A stretch of 51,863 nt of DNA from positions 1 through 51,863 of the forward strand of contig JAMQPK010000034.1 of assembly GCA_023717525.1 (NCBI GenBank). The letters are read 5' to 3'. Origin of the DNA: Vicinamibacterales bacterium (lineage in GTDB: Bacteria > Acidobacteriota > Vicinamibacteria > Vicinamibacterales > JAMQPK01). Shown here in pieces: positions 36,280 through 45,664 of the stretch (positions are counted from its first letter, which is position 1; each line of letters opens with the position of its first letter). The position numbers and the translations under genes were made by a program. The notes below the pieces were generated by a model. The model had not been told where the DNA came from and did not search any database. It worked only from the letters and a program-made list of their open reading frames with translations.

Positions 36280-37215
36280 CTAGGACTCGTTCTTTAGATG
36301 CGGAAAGCGGCCCTTCGGACTCAAGTCGAGGCGCGGCAGGATCCGCTCGTAGGCCTTGAACATCTCGTCCACCATTCGCGGAACCTTGTTGGATCGCTGA
36401 TAGACCCACCCGGTGTGTCTCACGAGTTTTTCGCCGGAGATCCTCGCGCAGAAGAGCTGCCGGCTCCGGACTTCGCGCGCGACAGCTTGATACGGAATGA
36501 TCGTCACGCCCATCTCGGACCGCACCAGCGCCTTGAGTATTTCGACGTTCTCCGTCTCCATGACGATGCGCGGCTCGATCCCTGCTTTGAGGAAGAACGC
36601 ATCCACCACCCGCCGGGAATTCGACACGGCCTCGAAGAGCACGAAGGGCTCCTGGGCAAGGTCCTGCGGCACGATCTTCTTCTTCTTGGCGAGTGGATGC
36701 GATGGATGTGCCACCAACAGCATCTCCTCTTCCATCGCGGGTACCGTCACAAGTTCCGGCTCGCTCACCGGCAGCGTAATGAAACCCAGATCGGCGGCTC
36801 CGCTACGGATCTCGCCCAATAGACGCACTGAGGTCCCCGTGATCAGCTTGACTTCGATACCCGAGTGCTGCCGGCGATATTCCTGGAGCAAGGCCGGAAA
36901 CACGTACATGCAAACGGTCATGCCGCCTGCCAGGCGGAGCGTGCCACTCAGGGTCTGCTGGCTCTCGCCGATTACCGTGATCGTTTCCTTGATGTCGCCG
37001 AACACGCGGTGACTCAGCTTCAGCAGGGCATCGCCGGCGGGTGTGATGCGGATTCGGCGTCCGACCCGCTGGAAGATGGTTTCGTTCAGCTCTTCTTCGA
37101 GCAGCAGAATCTGCCGGCTGATCGCCGACTGCGACACCCGCAACTTGCGGCCCGCGCCGGTGAACGACCCCGTCTCGGCAATCGCCTGCACGATCTCGAG
37201 CTGCCGGAGATCCAT
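36280..37215 (-). CDS. LysR-type regulator, probable controller of the cysH-tauE-cysG genes
   Basis: The start is the ATG at 37215. The 311-residue product has the N-terminal winged helix-turn-helix (about 1-60: LEIVQAIAETGSFTGAGRKLRVSQSAISRQI) and a substrate-binding domain. It heads the sulfur operon in the same direction, with the cysH start 11 bp after its stop. A sulfur-responsive role like CysB/CysL is inferred from position only. Its 48-bp divergent gap with the HAD gene should hold shared promoters. Confidence 0.9.
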   Translation of the reverse strand: MDLRQLEIVQAIAETGSFTGAGRKLRVSQSAISRQILLLEEELNETIFQRVGRRIRITPAGDALLKLSHRVFGDIKETITVIGESQQTLSGTLRLAGGMTVCMYVFPALLQEYRRQHSGIEVKLITGTSVRLLGEIRSGAADLGFITLPVSEPELVTVPAMEEEMLLVAHPSHPLAKKKKIVPQDLAQEPFVLFEAVSNSRRVVDAFFLKAGIEPRIVMETENVEILKALVRSEMGVTIIPYQAVAREVRSRQLFCARISGEKLVRHTGWVYQRSNKVPRMVDEMFKAYERILPRLDLSPKGRFPHLKNES

Positions 37216-37262
37216 CTCTGGAATGATATCTGAATCACATATGCCATAGAATCCACCACGCC

Positions 37263-37889
37263 ATGTCGGCCCCTCGCGTCCTTCTCTTCGATCTCGCCGG
37301 AGTGATCCTGGACTTCCGCGGAGTTGAATCCCTTCACGAGTTGTCCGGCGGACGGGTCGGACGCGAGGCTGTTTTCCGCTTCTGGTCCGTGTCGCCATGG
37401 GCGGATCGTCTTCACCGCGGTGTCTGTTCGCCGGAAGAGTTCGCCGAGGGTGCGGTCAACGAATTTTCTCTCTCGATCGCGCCACAGGACTTTCTGGCAG
37501 CGTTTCGCGGATGGTGCCGTGGCCCGTATCCCGGCGCCTTCGAACTGCTCGACTCGCTGCGCCCCCTCTATCGCGTCGCTTGTCTAAGCAACACCGACGA
37601 ACTCCACGTTGAGCAATTCCGCACGTTCGCGATTCACGAGCATTTCGACGAGTGTTTCTTCTCGAACGAGATCGGCCTCCGCAAGCCAGATCCGGCCTGC
37701 TACCTCTACGCTGCCCGCGCGCTCGACGTTCTTCCCGAGGACATCGCTTTTTTTGACGACAACAATGAATGCGTAGAGGGCGCAACGGCCGTTGGCATGC
37801 GCGCGCATCAGGTTCTTGGATGTGAAGCGCTGAAGGCGAAGCTCGAGGAGCTTACAATCGTCGCAGGTCGCAACAGCGCGACGCGATAG
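37263..37889 (+). CDS. HAD-superfamily hydrolase, subfamily IA
   Basis: The 208-residue product has the HAD motifs FDLAGVIL (Asp10), CLSNTDE, LRKPDP and FFDDNNECVEGA, so all four catalytic motifs are present. The second acidic residue of motif I is replaced by Ala as in many IA members of the DxGGV type. Substrate is unknown; phosphoglycolate-like or nucleotidase activity is typical of the family. It diverges from the LysR gene. Confidence 0.88.
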   Translation: MSAPRVLLFDLAGVILDFRGVESLHELSGGRVGREAVFRFWSVSPWADRLHRGVCSPEEFAEGAVNEFSLSIAPQDFLAAFRGWCRGPYPGAFELLDSLRPLYRVACLSNTDELHVEQFRTFAIHEHFDECFFSNEIGLRKPDPACYLYAARALDVLPEDIAFFDDNNECVEGATAVGMRAHQVLGCEALKAKLEELTIVAGRNSATR

Positions 37890-37901
37890 AGCGAAAGGCT
37901 G

Positions 37902-38909
37902 TCACTGCGCGAGCAAGTGCCTCGCCAGGCGGGTGTAGTCCTCGACTGCCCTCTGCAGATCGCCAATCGCCACGTGCTCGTGATCGGTGTGCGCCACGTG
38001 GATCGATCCAGGGCCGTAGAGCAGAGGCGTTCCCCACCTGGACAGAAATGGGATATCAGTCGTGTAGGGAAACGTCGCGGTGTCGAAGCCAGATACGCTC
38101 GGCATCGTGACGGGAGGTACCTCCAACACCTCGTCGACCTCCACGAGAGGCGTCAGCGCCGTGAGGGCCTTACGAAGTCCTGGCACATCGGCCACCGTGC
38201 GAAAGCAGAGCTCTGCCTCCGCGTCCGCAGAGATCACATTCGGCGCAACGCCGCCCTTCAATACGCCTACTGAATAGTGCGTCCGCCCCAGGAGAGGATC
38301 GCTCGGCAGCTCAATCGCGCGAAGCGCGACGAGCGCATCAACGAGCTTGTCGATTGCCGAATCGCCAAGTTCCGGGTACGAGGAGTGGGCCGCGCGGCCT
38401 TTTGCGATCAGATTGATCCGCAAGACGCCCCGCGTGGCGATGCCGAGCCGGTTATCGGTCGGCTCGCCGTTGATTAGATACTTGGACCCGGATGCCAGCT
38501 GCTGTGCGAGCTTGGCCCCGTCGCTGCCACGTTCCTCGCCGACTACGAACAGCAGCCCGACGTTGGAAATGCCTTCACGCCGGAGCATCTCAGCCGCCGC
38601 CACTTGCGATGCGGCCGCACCTTTCGCGTCGCACGATCCACGGCCAAAAAGGTTGTCACCCTGGATTCGGCTCGGAAAGAACGGTGGAACGCAGTCGAGA
38701 TGCGTCGACATCACCACGTCGGCCTTGCCAACCGCGGCGTAGATATTCCGGCGATTCCCTTCGACGATTTGCTCGACGACGTCGTAGCCCGCACCGCTGA
38801 GCAGCGTGGCTAGCCATAGAACCGCTTCGCCTTCCCGTCCGGTTGTCGAGTCGATGTCGACGAGCCCGCGGGTGACGGCGACGACATCGGTTAAATCAAA
38901 CACGGACAC
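37902..38909 (-). CDS. dapE: M20-family amidohydrolase, probable succinyl-diaminopimelate desuccinylase
   Basis: The 335-residue product has the M20 metal ligands H70 and D72 (STHLDCVPP), D94 (GRGSCDAKG), E125/E126 (GEERGS), E149 (NGEPTDN) and a C-terminal histidine (VAHTDHEHV). It follows dapD on the same strand, separated only by a heptamer array, and a DapD-type pathway requires a desuccinylase, which supports the dapE reading. The sequence is also similar in form to acetyl-lysine or acetylornithine deacetylases, so the exact substrate is inferred. Confidence 0.7.
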   Translation of the reverse strand: MSVFDLTDVVAVTRGLVDIDSTTGREGEAVLWLATLLSGAGYDVVEQIVEGNRRNIYAAVGKADVVMSTHLDCVPPFFPSRIQGDNLFGRGSCDAKGAAASQVAAAEMLRREGISNVGLLFVVGEERGSDGAKLAQQLASGSKYLINGEPTDNRLGIATRGVLRINLIAKGRAAHSSYPELGDSAIDKLVDALVALRAIELPSDPLLGRTHYSVGVLKGGVAPNVISADAEAELCFRTVADVPGLRKALTALTPLVEVDEVLEVPPVTMPSVSGFDTATFPYTTDIPFLSRWGTPLLYGPGSIHVAHTDHEHVAIGDLQRAVEDYTRLARHLLAQ

Positions 38910-38926
38910 CCCGGACGGTGACCGTC

Positions 38927-39014
38927 GATAGGCGATAGGCGATAGGCGATAGACAATGAACTGTCGACGCTGGACGATCGACGATCGACGATCGACGATC
39001 GACGATCGACGATC
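38927..39014. repeat. Composite heptamer array R10 (GATAGGC block, then six GACGATC units)
   Basis: Three perfect GATAGGC units and a variant occupy 38927-38954; after 18 bp, six perfect GACGATC units run 38973-39014. The array ends inside the TGA stop of dapD (minus strand). It lies between dapD and the dapE-like gene. The two blocks have the same order, on the opposite strand, as array R3 at 8250-8348. Confidence 0.9.
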
Positions 39015-39879
39015 ACCGCACCCACTCTTCGAGGCTCGTGCGGGCGTCGGTTTTCTCGTCTCGGTACTTGACGATGACCGGCGTCGAAAGGCTGAGGCCC
39101 CATTGGGGCCCCATGCCCTGAGTCACGGCGCGCGAGCCCGGAACGACGACGGCGCCTTCGGGAACGACGAGCGGCCTATCGCCCTCCGGTTTGATGATGC
39201 GTCCCTTCGGCAGATCGTATAGAGGCGTCGAGCCCGTCAGGATGGTACCGGCACCGATCACGGCGCGCGACTTCACGACGACTCCTTCGTAAAGACCAGT
39301 GTTCCCGCCTATCAGCACTTCATCTTCGATAATCACCGGAATCGCGCCGACCGGCTCGATGACTCCGCCGAGTTGAGCTCCGGCACTGACGTGCACGCGT
39401 GTGCCAACCTGCGCGCACGAGCCGACGAGCGCATGCGAATCGATCAGGCTGAAGTCGCCGACATAGGCACCGATGTTGATGTACATCGGCGGCACACAAA
39501 TGACACCCTTGCCGATGTACGCCCCATCGCGAATCGCGGATCCTCCGGGTACGACCCGCACGCCCATGTCCACGTGCATCTTCTTCAGCGGCAGGGTGTC
39601 TTTGTCGCTGAAGAACAAGCGCCGCTCAGCCGTGACGAGCGACAGGTCGACCAGGTCGCCACACCGGAAGCCGATCAGGATTCCCTGCTTGACGAACGTA
39701 TTGACGCGCCAGCCTGTCGAGGTAGAGGGATCGGGCTCGGCCGAGCGGATCCGGCCAGCGGAGAGCTCTTCGCGTAGCTTCGCAAAAACAGACCGGCACT
39801 CTTCCTTGTTCGCCGATACGCCTTCGTGAAACAGCCGTTCGATCTCTCGCGCGAGCTGACTCGACGCCGGATCGGTCAC
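39013..39879 (-). CDS. dapD: Tetrahydrodipicolinate N-succinyltransferase
   Basis: I chose a GTG start at 39879 because it overlaps the dapA stop (GTGA) and gives 288 residues close to E. coli DapD in length; no ATG is nearby. The C-terminal left-handed beta-helix is clear from hexapeptide runs such as YINIGAYVGDFSLID and VGSCAQVGTRVHVSAGAQLGG, and the motif NVGSCAQ-like substrate block is present. It succinylates tetrahydrodipicolinate using succinyl-CoA, third step of the succinylase route to meso-diaminopimelate and lysine. The stop lies in heptamer array R10. Confidence 0.94.
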   Translation of the reverse strand: MTDPASSQLAREIERLFHEGVSANKEECRSVFAKLREELSAGRIRSAEPDPSTSTGWRVNTFVKQGILIGFRCGDLVDLSLVTAERRLFFSDKDTLPLKKMHVDMGVRVVPGGSAIRDGAYIGKGVICVPPMYINIGAYVGDFSLIDSHALVGSCAQVGTRVHVSAGAQLGGVIEPVGAIPVIIEDEVLIGGNTGLYEGVVVKSRAVIGAGTILTGSTPLYDLPKGRIIKPEGDRPLVVPEGAVVVPGSRAVTQGMGPQWGLSLSTPVIVKYRDEKTDARTSLEEWVR

Positions 39880-40778
39880 GCGCTCACCCTGGAGGTGAGC
39901 AAGCCCTGCTCGCTGAGCACGCTCAAGATCTTCTCGCGCGACTCGCGGCGCGGCGGCACCATCGGGAGCCGATAAATCTCTTCCAGCAGTCCCATCGCGG
40001 CCATCGCGGACTTCACCGGAATCGGGTTCGATTCGACGAAGTTGATCAACATCAACGGCAGCAGCGCGTCGTGCAGTTTTCGCGCCGAAGCGAAATCGCC
40101 GCTCTCGGCGGCCTCGACCATTTGCGCCATCCCTCGGGGCACCTCGTTCGATGCGACGGAAATGACGCCACGGCCGCCCACAGCCATCAGCGGGAGCGTA
40201 ATCGCATCGTCTCCAGACAGCACGATGAAGTCGGCGGGAACGGCCCGGCAAATCTCACACATCTGCTGAATGTTGCCGGAGGCCTCCTTCACGCCAATGA
40301 CCTTCGGAATCGTGGCAAGGCGAGCCAGCGTGTTCGCGTCGATATTGCACCCTGTCCGCCCGGGGACGTTGTAGAGCACAATTGGCAGAGCCGTGCTCTG
40401 CGCGATCGCCTTGAAGTGCTCGTAGAGGCCATCAGGCGTGGGCTTGTTGTAGTACGGAGTCACGGATAGCAGGCCGTTCGCGCCAGCACGCTCCATCAGG
40501 CGCGCCGAGTGAACGACCTCTCGAGTGTCGTACCCGCCCGCGCCTGCGAGAACCGGCACGTTGCCGCGCGCTTCTTCAACGCAAATCTCGACGACCCGAA
40601 TTCGCTCCTCTTCGGTCAGTGTCGGGCTCTCGCCGGTCGTTCCGCAGGGAACCAGGAAGTGAACGCCTCCCTCGATCTGACGCCTCGCGAGTCGTCGCAC
40701 GCCCGCTTCGTCAACAGCGCCCGCCTTCGTGAATGGCGTCACAACCGCGGTACCTACGCCGGTAAAAGCTGTTCTCAT
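39876..40778 (-). CDS. dapA: 4-hydroxy-tetrahydrodipicolinate synthase
   Basis: From the ATG at 40778 the product has 300 residues, with GTTGESPTLTEEE, the YYNKP motif with the tyrosine proton relay, LYNVPGRTG and the Schiff-base lysine in VIGVKEASGN. It condenses pyruvate and aspartate semialdehyde. It overlaps dapD by 4 bp. The gap to dapB contains an eleven-unit heptamer array. Confidence 0.96.
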   Translation of the reverse strand: MRTAFTGVGTAVVTPFTKAGAVDEAGVRRLARRQIEGGVHFLVPCGTTGESPTLTEEERIRVVEICVEEARGNVPVLAGAGGYDTREVVHSARLMERAGANGLLSVTPYYNKPTPDGLYEHFKAIAQSTALPIVLYNVPGRTGCNIDANTLARLATIPKVIGVKEASGNIQQMCEICRAVPADFIVLSGDDAITLPLMAVGGRGVISVASNEVPRGMAQMVEAAESGDFASARKLHDALLPLMLINFVESNPIPVKSAMAAMGLLEEIYRLPMVPPRRESREKILSVLSEQGLLTSRVSA

Positions 40779-40791
40779 AAAAAACCTCAGT

Positions 40792-40868
40792 GGCTTCGGG
40801 CTTCGGGCTCCTGGCCCTCGGCCAGTGGACGAGGCCAAAAGACTGAAGCCGGAAGTCAGGAGTCGTCG
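40792..40868. repeat. Heptamer array R11 (eleven units, GGCTTCG ... GCCGGAA)
   Basis: Eleven consecutive 7-bp units cover 77 bp. The first five begin GGC (GGCTTCG, GGCTCCT and others), the last four begin G(A/C/T)C and include GCCGGAA, GTCAGGA. The array ends exactly at the TAA stop of dapB (minus strand, 40869). Left and right halves are partly complementary. It separates dapB from dapA. Confidence 0.9.
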
Positions 40869-41555
40869 TTAGTCCAGTCCCAGAACATCGCGGATCGTAA
40901 ACCACCCGCGCTTCCCGTGCACCCATTTTGCGGCTTGCAGCGCGCCCTGCGCGAACGCGGCGCGATCGCGGTTGGTGTGCGTCATCGTAATCGTCTCGAA
41001 GGGCCCGTCGAATCCGATCGTATGTGTGCCGGGAATCGACCCTGCACGGCTCGACGCCATGTCGATCTGGCCCGCGTAGCCGGTGGCTTCCATTGCTTTC
41101 CGCAGCGTGATGGCCGTCCCGGACGGAGCATCCTTCTTGGCCGAGTGATGCATCTCGTGAATCCACGCACCGTACTCCGGGTACGGCGCGAACATTCTTG
41201 CCGCCTGTTCCGCAAGGCTCTGGAAAAGCGCCACTCCAAGCGAGAAGTTTGACGCCGCCACGACGCCAATTCCCGCATCGGCAGCGACCCGCTTCATCTC
41301 GCCTTCGTTTGCCTGCCAGCCCGTCGTGCCAATCACGATGTTCATCTTGCGCGCCGCAAGCCTGGGCAGATTCTCGGCAACGGCCGACGGCACGGAGAAC
41401 TCGACGGCCACGTCGGCGTCCGGCGCCGAGGGGATGCCGACACCGCCGATATTGTTCGTGTCGTCAAGCCGGCCGACCACCTCGAACCCGTAGTCAGGCG
41501 CGAGGCGCTCCACAAGCTTGCCCATTCTGCCGTAGCCCACCAGTAAAAGACGCAT
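40869..41555 (-). CDS. dapB: 4-hydroxy-tetrahydrodipicolinate reductase, short form
   Basis: The 228-residue product has the NAD(P) motif LVGYGRMGK (res 5-13) and the substrate motif EMHHSAKKDAPSGTA with the catalytic His and Lys. It is about 45 residues shorter than E. coli DapB, as in several non-proteobacterial lineages, because part of the N-terminal domain is reduced. It reduces the DapA product. Array R12 lies between it and asd. Confidence 0.93.
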   Translation of the reverse strand: MRLLLVGYGRMGKLVERLAPDYGFEVVGRLDDTNNIGGVGIPSAPDADVAVEFSVPSAVAENLPRLAARKMNIVIGTTGWQANEGEMKRVAADAGIGVVAASNFSLGVALFQSLAEQAARMFAPYPEYGAWIHEMHHSAKKDAPSGTAITLRKAMEATGYAGQIDMASSRAGSIPGTHTIGFDGPFETITMTHTNRDRAAFAQGALQAAKWVHGKRGWFTIRDVLGLD

Positions 41556-41557
41556 TA

Positions 41558-41620
41558 GGCTCCAGGCTCCGGGCGCCGGCCTCCGGGCCAGAAGCCGGGA
41601 GTCCGTAGCCGGAAGTCGTT
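41558..41620. repeat. Heptamer array R12 (nine units, GGCTCCA ... AGCCGGA)
   Basis: Nine contiguous 7-bp units make exactly 63 bp: four GGCTCCN-like, one GGCCAGA, then AGCCGGG/AGTCCGT-like. The second half is the approximate reverse complement of the first, so the block is a palindrome. It begins 2 bp from the dapB ATG and ends 5 bp from the asd stop. Confidence 0.9.
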
Positions 41621-41625
41621 CAGTT

Positions 41626-42675
41626 TCAGTCGAACAGCTTTTCCGCGAGCATCAACTCGGCATTCAATACCGCCGCGCCGGCGGCGCCGCGGACCGTATT
41701 GTGCCCCAACGCCACGAACTTGTAGTCGAAAACCGGGCACGGCCTCACTCGGCCGATGAACACGGCCATTCCCCCCTCGCGCTCGACGTCGAGTCTGGGC
41801 TGCGGACGATTGGGTTCATCCATCACTTGTACCGGCTGCTTCGGCGCCGAGGGACAGCCAAGCTGCTGCGGCTTCGCCGTGAAGCCGCGGAACGCCGCCT
41901 TCAGGTCTTCGAGCGACGGTTTGTTGGTGAACTGCACGCTGATGGTTTCGGTGTGACCGTTGATCACCGGCACACGCGTGGTCTGCGCACTGACAACCAT
42001 CGGGTGCGGCACGACGCGATCGGTCTGCAGCGTCCCCATGATTTTGAGTGACTCGGTCTGTATCTTCTCTTCCTCGCCGTCGATGAACGGCACGAGGTTG
42101 CTGAGGATATCGAGCGACGCCACGCCAGGGTACCCTGCACCCGATACCGCCTGCATCGTTGAAATCATCACCCGGGCTGGCTCGAAGTGACGGGCAGCTG
42201 CAAGGGCCATTACCAAAGGAACCGTCGCACAGTTTGGATTGGTCACGATGGCGCCCTTCCATCCCTTGGCTTGCTGCTGCAGCGGAATGAGCTTCAGGTG
42301 GTCGGGGTTGACCTCGGGGACCAGCAGCGGCACGAACTGCTCCATTCGGTAGTTGCGCGCGTTACTGACGACGAAGTGGCCCGCCGCGGCAAACTCCCGT
42401 TCGATTTCCCCGGCAACCTTGGAGTCGAGCCCAGAGAACATGATGCGGGGCGCCCTGCCGGGAGCGGCGGCCTCGACCACCATGTCGTCAACCTCCGCAG
42501 GACGCGGCGCCGACAGACGCCAGGCCAGATCGCGATACTTCTTTCCTTCCGACCGCTCGCTGGCACCCAGCCAGGCGATGCGAAACCATGGATGATTCGC
42601 CAGTTGCATGATGAACTGCTGGCCCACCATGCCGGTTGCGCCAAGAATCCCTACGTCCAATCTGCGGGAGACCAC
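41626..42675 (-). CDS. asd: Aspartate-semialdehyde dehydrogenase
   Basis: I chose the GTG at 42675 because GGAGG ends five bases before it; an in-frame ATG at 42687 overlaps that site and has none of its own. The 349-residue product has GILGATGMVGQQF (NADP), the catalytic Cys in NPNCATVPL and the His in INGHTETIS. It resembles the archaeal/fungal type. It makes aspartate semialdehyde for lysine, threonine and methionine. It is the first gene of the dap operon and follows a leader and terminator. Confidence 0.95.
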   Translation of the reverse strand: MVSRRLDVGILGATGMVGQQFIMQLANHPWFRIAWLGASERSEGKKYRDLAWRLSAPRPAEVDDMVVEAAAPGRAPRIMFSGLDSKVAGEIEREFAAAGHFVVSNARNYRMEQFVPLLVPEVNPDHLKLIPLQQQAKGWKGAIVTNPNCATVPLVMALAAARHFEPARVMISTMQAVSGAGYPGVASLDILSNLVPFIDGEEEKIQTESLKIMGTLQTDRVVPHPMVVSAQTTRVPVINGHTETISVQFTNKPSLEDLKAAFRGFTAKPQQLGCPSAPKQPVQVMDEPNRPQPRLDVEREGGMAVFIGRVRPCPVFDYKFVALGHNTVRGAAGAAVLNAELMLAEKLFD

Positions 42676-42729
42676 TGCTACCTCCATTGTGCCGCGTCGC
42701 GGCTGATGCCGTCCGACAAGCGAGCGGGC

Positions 42730-42763
42730 AAAAAAAAACCCGCCGGCTGGTTAGGTCGGCGGG
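42730..42763 (-). terminator. Attenuator terminator upstream of asd
   Basis: On the minus strand CCCGCCG (42763-42757) pairs with CGGCGGG (42745-42739), followed by nine T residues (42738-42730). It lies between the 32-residue leader frame and asd. Its 5' arm also fits GTCGGTGG (42819-42812) in the leader, giving an antiterminator alternative of eight pairs, one of them G.U. Confidence 0.8.
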
Positions 42764-42789
42764 GTTCTGAAGCTCGGTTTTACTGCTGT

Positions 42790-42888
42790 TTAGGCGCCGA
42801 GCGCACACATACCACCGACTCTGCAAATTCCGGTCGTCGGAACCCGCTTTCGAGTTGTTACGGTGGTTTTCTTGGTGCGCCCGATCAT
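42790..42888 (-). CDS. Thr/Lys-rich leader peptide for the asd-dap operon
   Basis: An ATG at 42888 opens 32 codons ending in TAA. Residues 5-19 contain seven Thr and three Lys (TKKTTVTT, RK, PTT), the end products that regulate this pathway. The CCGAC at 42840-42836 (codons 17-18) can pair with GTCGG at 42819-42815, the first five bases of the antiterminator arm GTCGGTGG; the 42763-42739 terminator follows. No Shine-Dalgarno is visible. No known leader family matches by sequence. Confidence 0.7.
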   Translation of the reverse strand: MIGRTKKTTVTTRKRVPTTGICRVGGMCALGA

Positions 42889-42897
42889 TATTTCGTA

Positions 42898-42906
42898 AGT
42901 ATATCA
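42898..42906 (-). promoter_or_regulatory. Extended -10 promoter of the asd operon
   Basis: TGATATACT (42906-42898) is an extended -10 (TGn plus TATACT). The -35 region would fall in the heptamer array R13 and is not recognisable. Transcription would start about three bases before the leader ATG, again giving an almost leaderless leader. Confidence 0.55.
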
Positions 42907-42912
42907 CGCAGG

Positions 42913-42975
42913 GGCTTCTGGCTCCGGACTCTGGGCTCCAGGCCAGGAGCCGGAAGTCTGAAGTCCGGAGCCGAT
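42913..42975. repeat. Heptamer array R13 (nine units) between divergent asd and SUF promoters
   Basis: Nine units (63 bp, the same length as R12) of GGCTCCG type, then AGCCGGA/AGTCTGA-type, forming a palindrome. It ends one base before the TTGATT of the SUF promoter and begins seven bases from the asd -10. Unlike the other arrays it sits between promoters rather than after a stop codon. Confidence 0.9.
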
Positions 42976-42976
42976 C

Positions 42977-43005
42977 TTGATTCTCAAGGGCCCCGGTGTT
43001 AATCT
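42977..43005 (+). promoter_or_regulatory. Promoter of the SUF operon
   Basis: TTGATT, a 17-bp spacer and TAATCT form a sigma-70-like promoter reading right, about 40 bp before the first SUF gene. A GACC-N5-GGTC inverted repeat at 43008-43020 overlaps the predicted start site and is a candidate operator for a Fe-S or iron-sensing repressor; no regulator gene is seen in the window. Confidence 0.5.
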
Positions 43006-43043
43006 AGGACCAAATAGGTCGGATTTACCAGACCCTGTTTACC

Positions 43044-43370
43044 ATGATCCAAATCAGCCAGAACGCGGCCAATCAGATTCACAAGATGCTGACCAAAAAC
43101 GGCCTCCCGGGCGGCGGTCTCCGGATTGGCATCAAGGCCGGTGGATGCTCCGGGTACGAGTACATTTTCGCGTGGGAGCCGGACGCCCGGCCGAGCGATC
43201 AGATCTTCACTGGACCAGAAGGCGCTCGAATTTTCGTCGATCCCAAGAGTTACACCCTGCTGCAGGGCACCGAGCTCGACTACGACACGAGCCTGATGAG
43301 CCGCGGCTTCATGTTCAGCAACCCCAACGCCAAAAGCACGTGCGGCTGCGGGCTTTCGTTCAACGCCTAA
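43044..43370 (+). CDS. A-type Fe-S carrier (SufA/ErpA/IscA family)
   Basis: The 108-residue product has the three conserved cysteines C35 (GGCSGY), C100 and C102 (TCGCG) of A-type carriers. It hands clusters to apoproteins or helps scaffold assembly. It is the first gene of the SUF operon, 9 bp before sufB. Which A-type subfamily it belongs to cannot be told from sequence. Confidence 0.93.
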   Translation: MIQISQNAANQIHKMLTKNGLPGGGLRIGIKAGGCSGYEYIFAWEPDARPSDQIFTGPEGARIFVDPKSYTLLQGTELDYDTSLMSRGFMFSNPNAKSTCGCGLSFNA

Positions 43371-43379
43371 CCGAGGCTT

Positions 43380-44824
<1,445 letters not shown>

Positions 44825-44825
<1 letters not shown>

Positions 44826-44873
44826 ATCGTCGATCGTCGATCGTCGATCGTCCATCGTCCATCGTCGATCGTC
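44825..44873. repeat. Heptamer array R14 (seven units of GATCGTC type) between sufB and sufC
   Basis: Seven units: four perfect GATCGTC, two CATCGTC, one GATCGTC (49 bp). The first base is the last base of the sufB TAG stop. ATGAGG follows and then a 14-bp lead to sufC. Confidence 0.9.
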
Positions 44874-44887
44874 ATGAGGATTAGCGA

Positions 44888-45646
44888 ATGTTAGAGATCA
44901 AGAATCTGCAGGTTCGTGCGGGTACGAAGGACATCTTGCGCGGCATCAGTCTGTCCGTTGGCGCCGGCGAAGTACACGCCATCATGGGTCCCAACGGATC
45001 CGGGAAAAGCACACTGGCCCGCGTGCTGGCGGGACACGCCGAGTACGAAGTGGTTGGCGGCTCGGTCAGCTACAACGGCAAGGATCTTCTCGAGATGGCG
45101 CCGGAGGATCGCGCGCGCGAAGGCGTCTTCATGGCTTTTCAGTACCCGGTCGAGATTCCCGGAGTAAATAACTCGTATTTCCTCAAAGCCGCCGTCAACG
45201 CCAAGAGAAAGCATCAAGGGCTGCCGGAACTGGACGCCATGGAGTTCATGGTGCTCCTCAGGGAGAAAGCCAACATCCTGCATCTGGATCCGACGCTGCT
45301 CAGCCGTCCGGTAAACGAGGGCTTTTCCGGCGGCGAGAAGAAGCGGAACGAGATCTTCCAGATGGCCGTGCTCGAGCCAAGGCTGGCGGTACTCGACGAG
45401 ACCGACTCGGGGCTCGACATCGACGCCCTGAAGACCGTGGCAGAGGGCGTGAACGCGATGCGCTCACCTGAGCGGGCGATCATCGTCGTCACGCACTATC
45501 AAAGGTTGCTGAACTACATCATCCCGGACTTCGTTCACGTGCTCCAGGATGGACGCATCGTGCGATCGGGCGGCAAGGATCTCGCGCTTCACCTCGAAGA
45601 AAAGGGTTACAGCGGCATCGAAGCCGCCCAGCCACAGTTGATGTAA
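44888..45646 (+). CDS. sufC: SUF complex ATPase SufC
   Basis: The 252-residue ABC ATPase has Walker A GPNGSGKST (34-42), the signature FSGGEKKR, Walker B LAVLDETDSGLD and the switch histidine in VVTHYQRLL. It drives SufBCD. The start follows array R14 by 14 bp, with AGGATT as a possible Shine-Dalgarno. Confidence 0.97.
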   Translation: MLEIKNLQVRAGTKDILRGISLSVGAGEVHAIMGPNGSGKSTLARVLAGHAEYEVVGGSVSYNGKDLLEMAPEDRAREGVFMAFQYPVEIPGVNNSYFLKAAVNAKRKHQGLPELDAMEFMVLLREKANILHLDPTLLSRPVNEGFSGGEKKRNEIFQMAVLEPRLAVLDETDSGLDIDALKTVAEGVNAMRSPERAIIVVTHYQRLLNYIIPDFVHVLQDGRIVRSGGKDLALHLEEKGYSGIEAAQPQLM

Positions 45647-45664
45647 CACGGAGCGTATTCAGAA

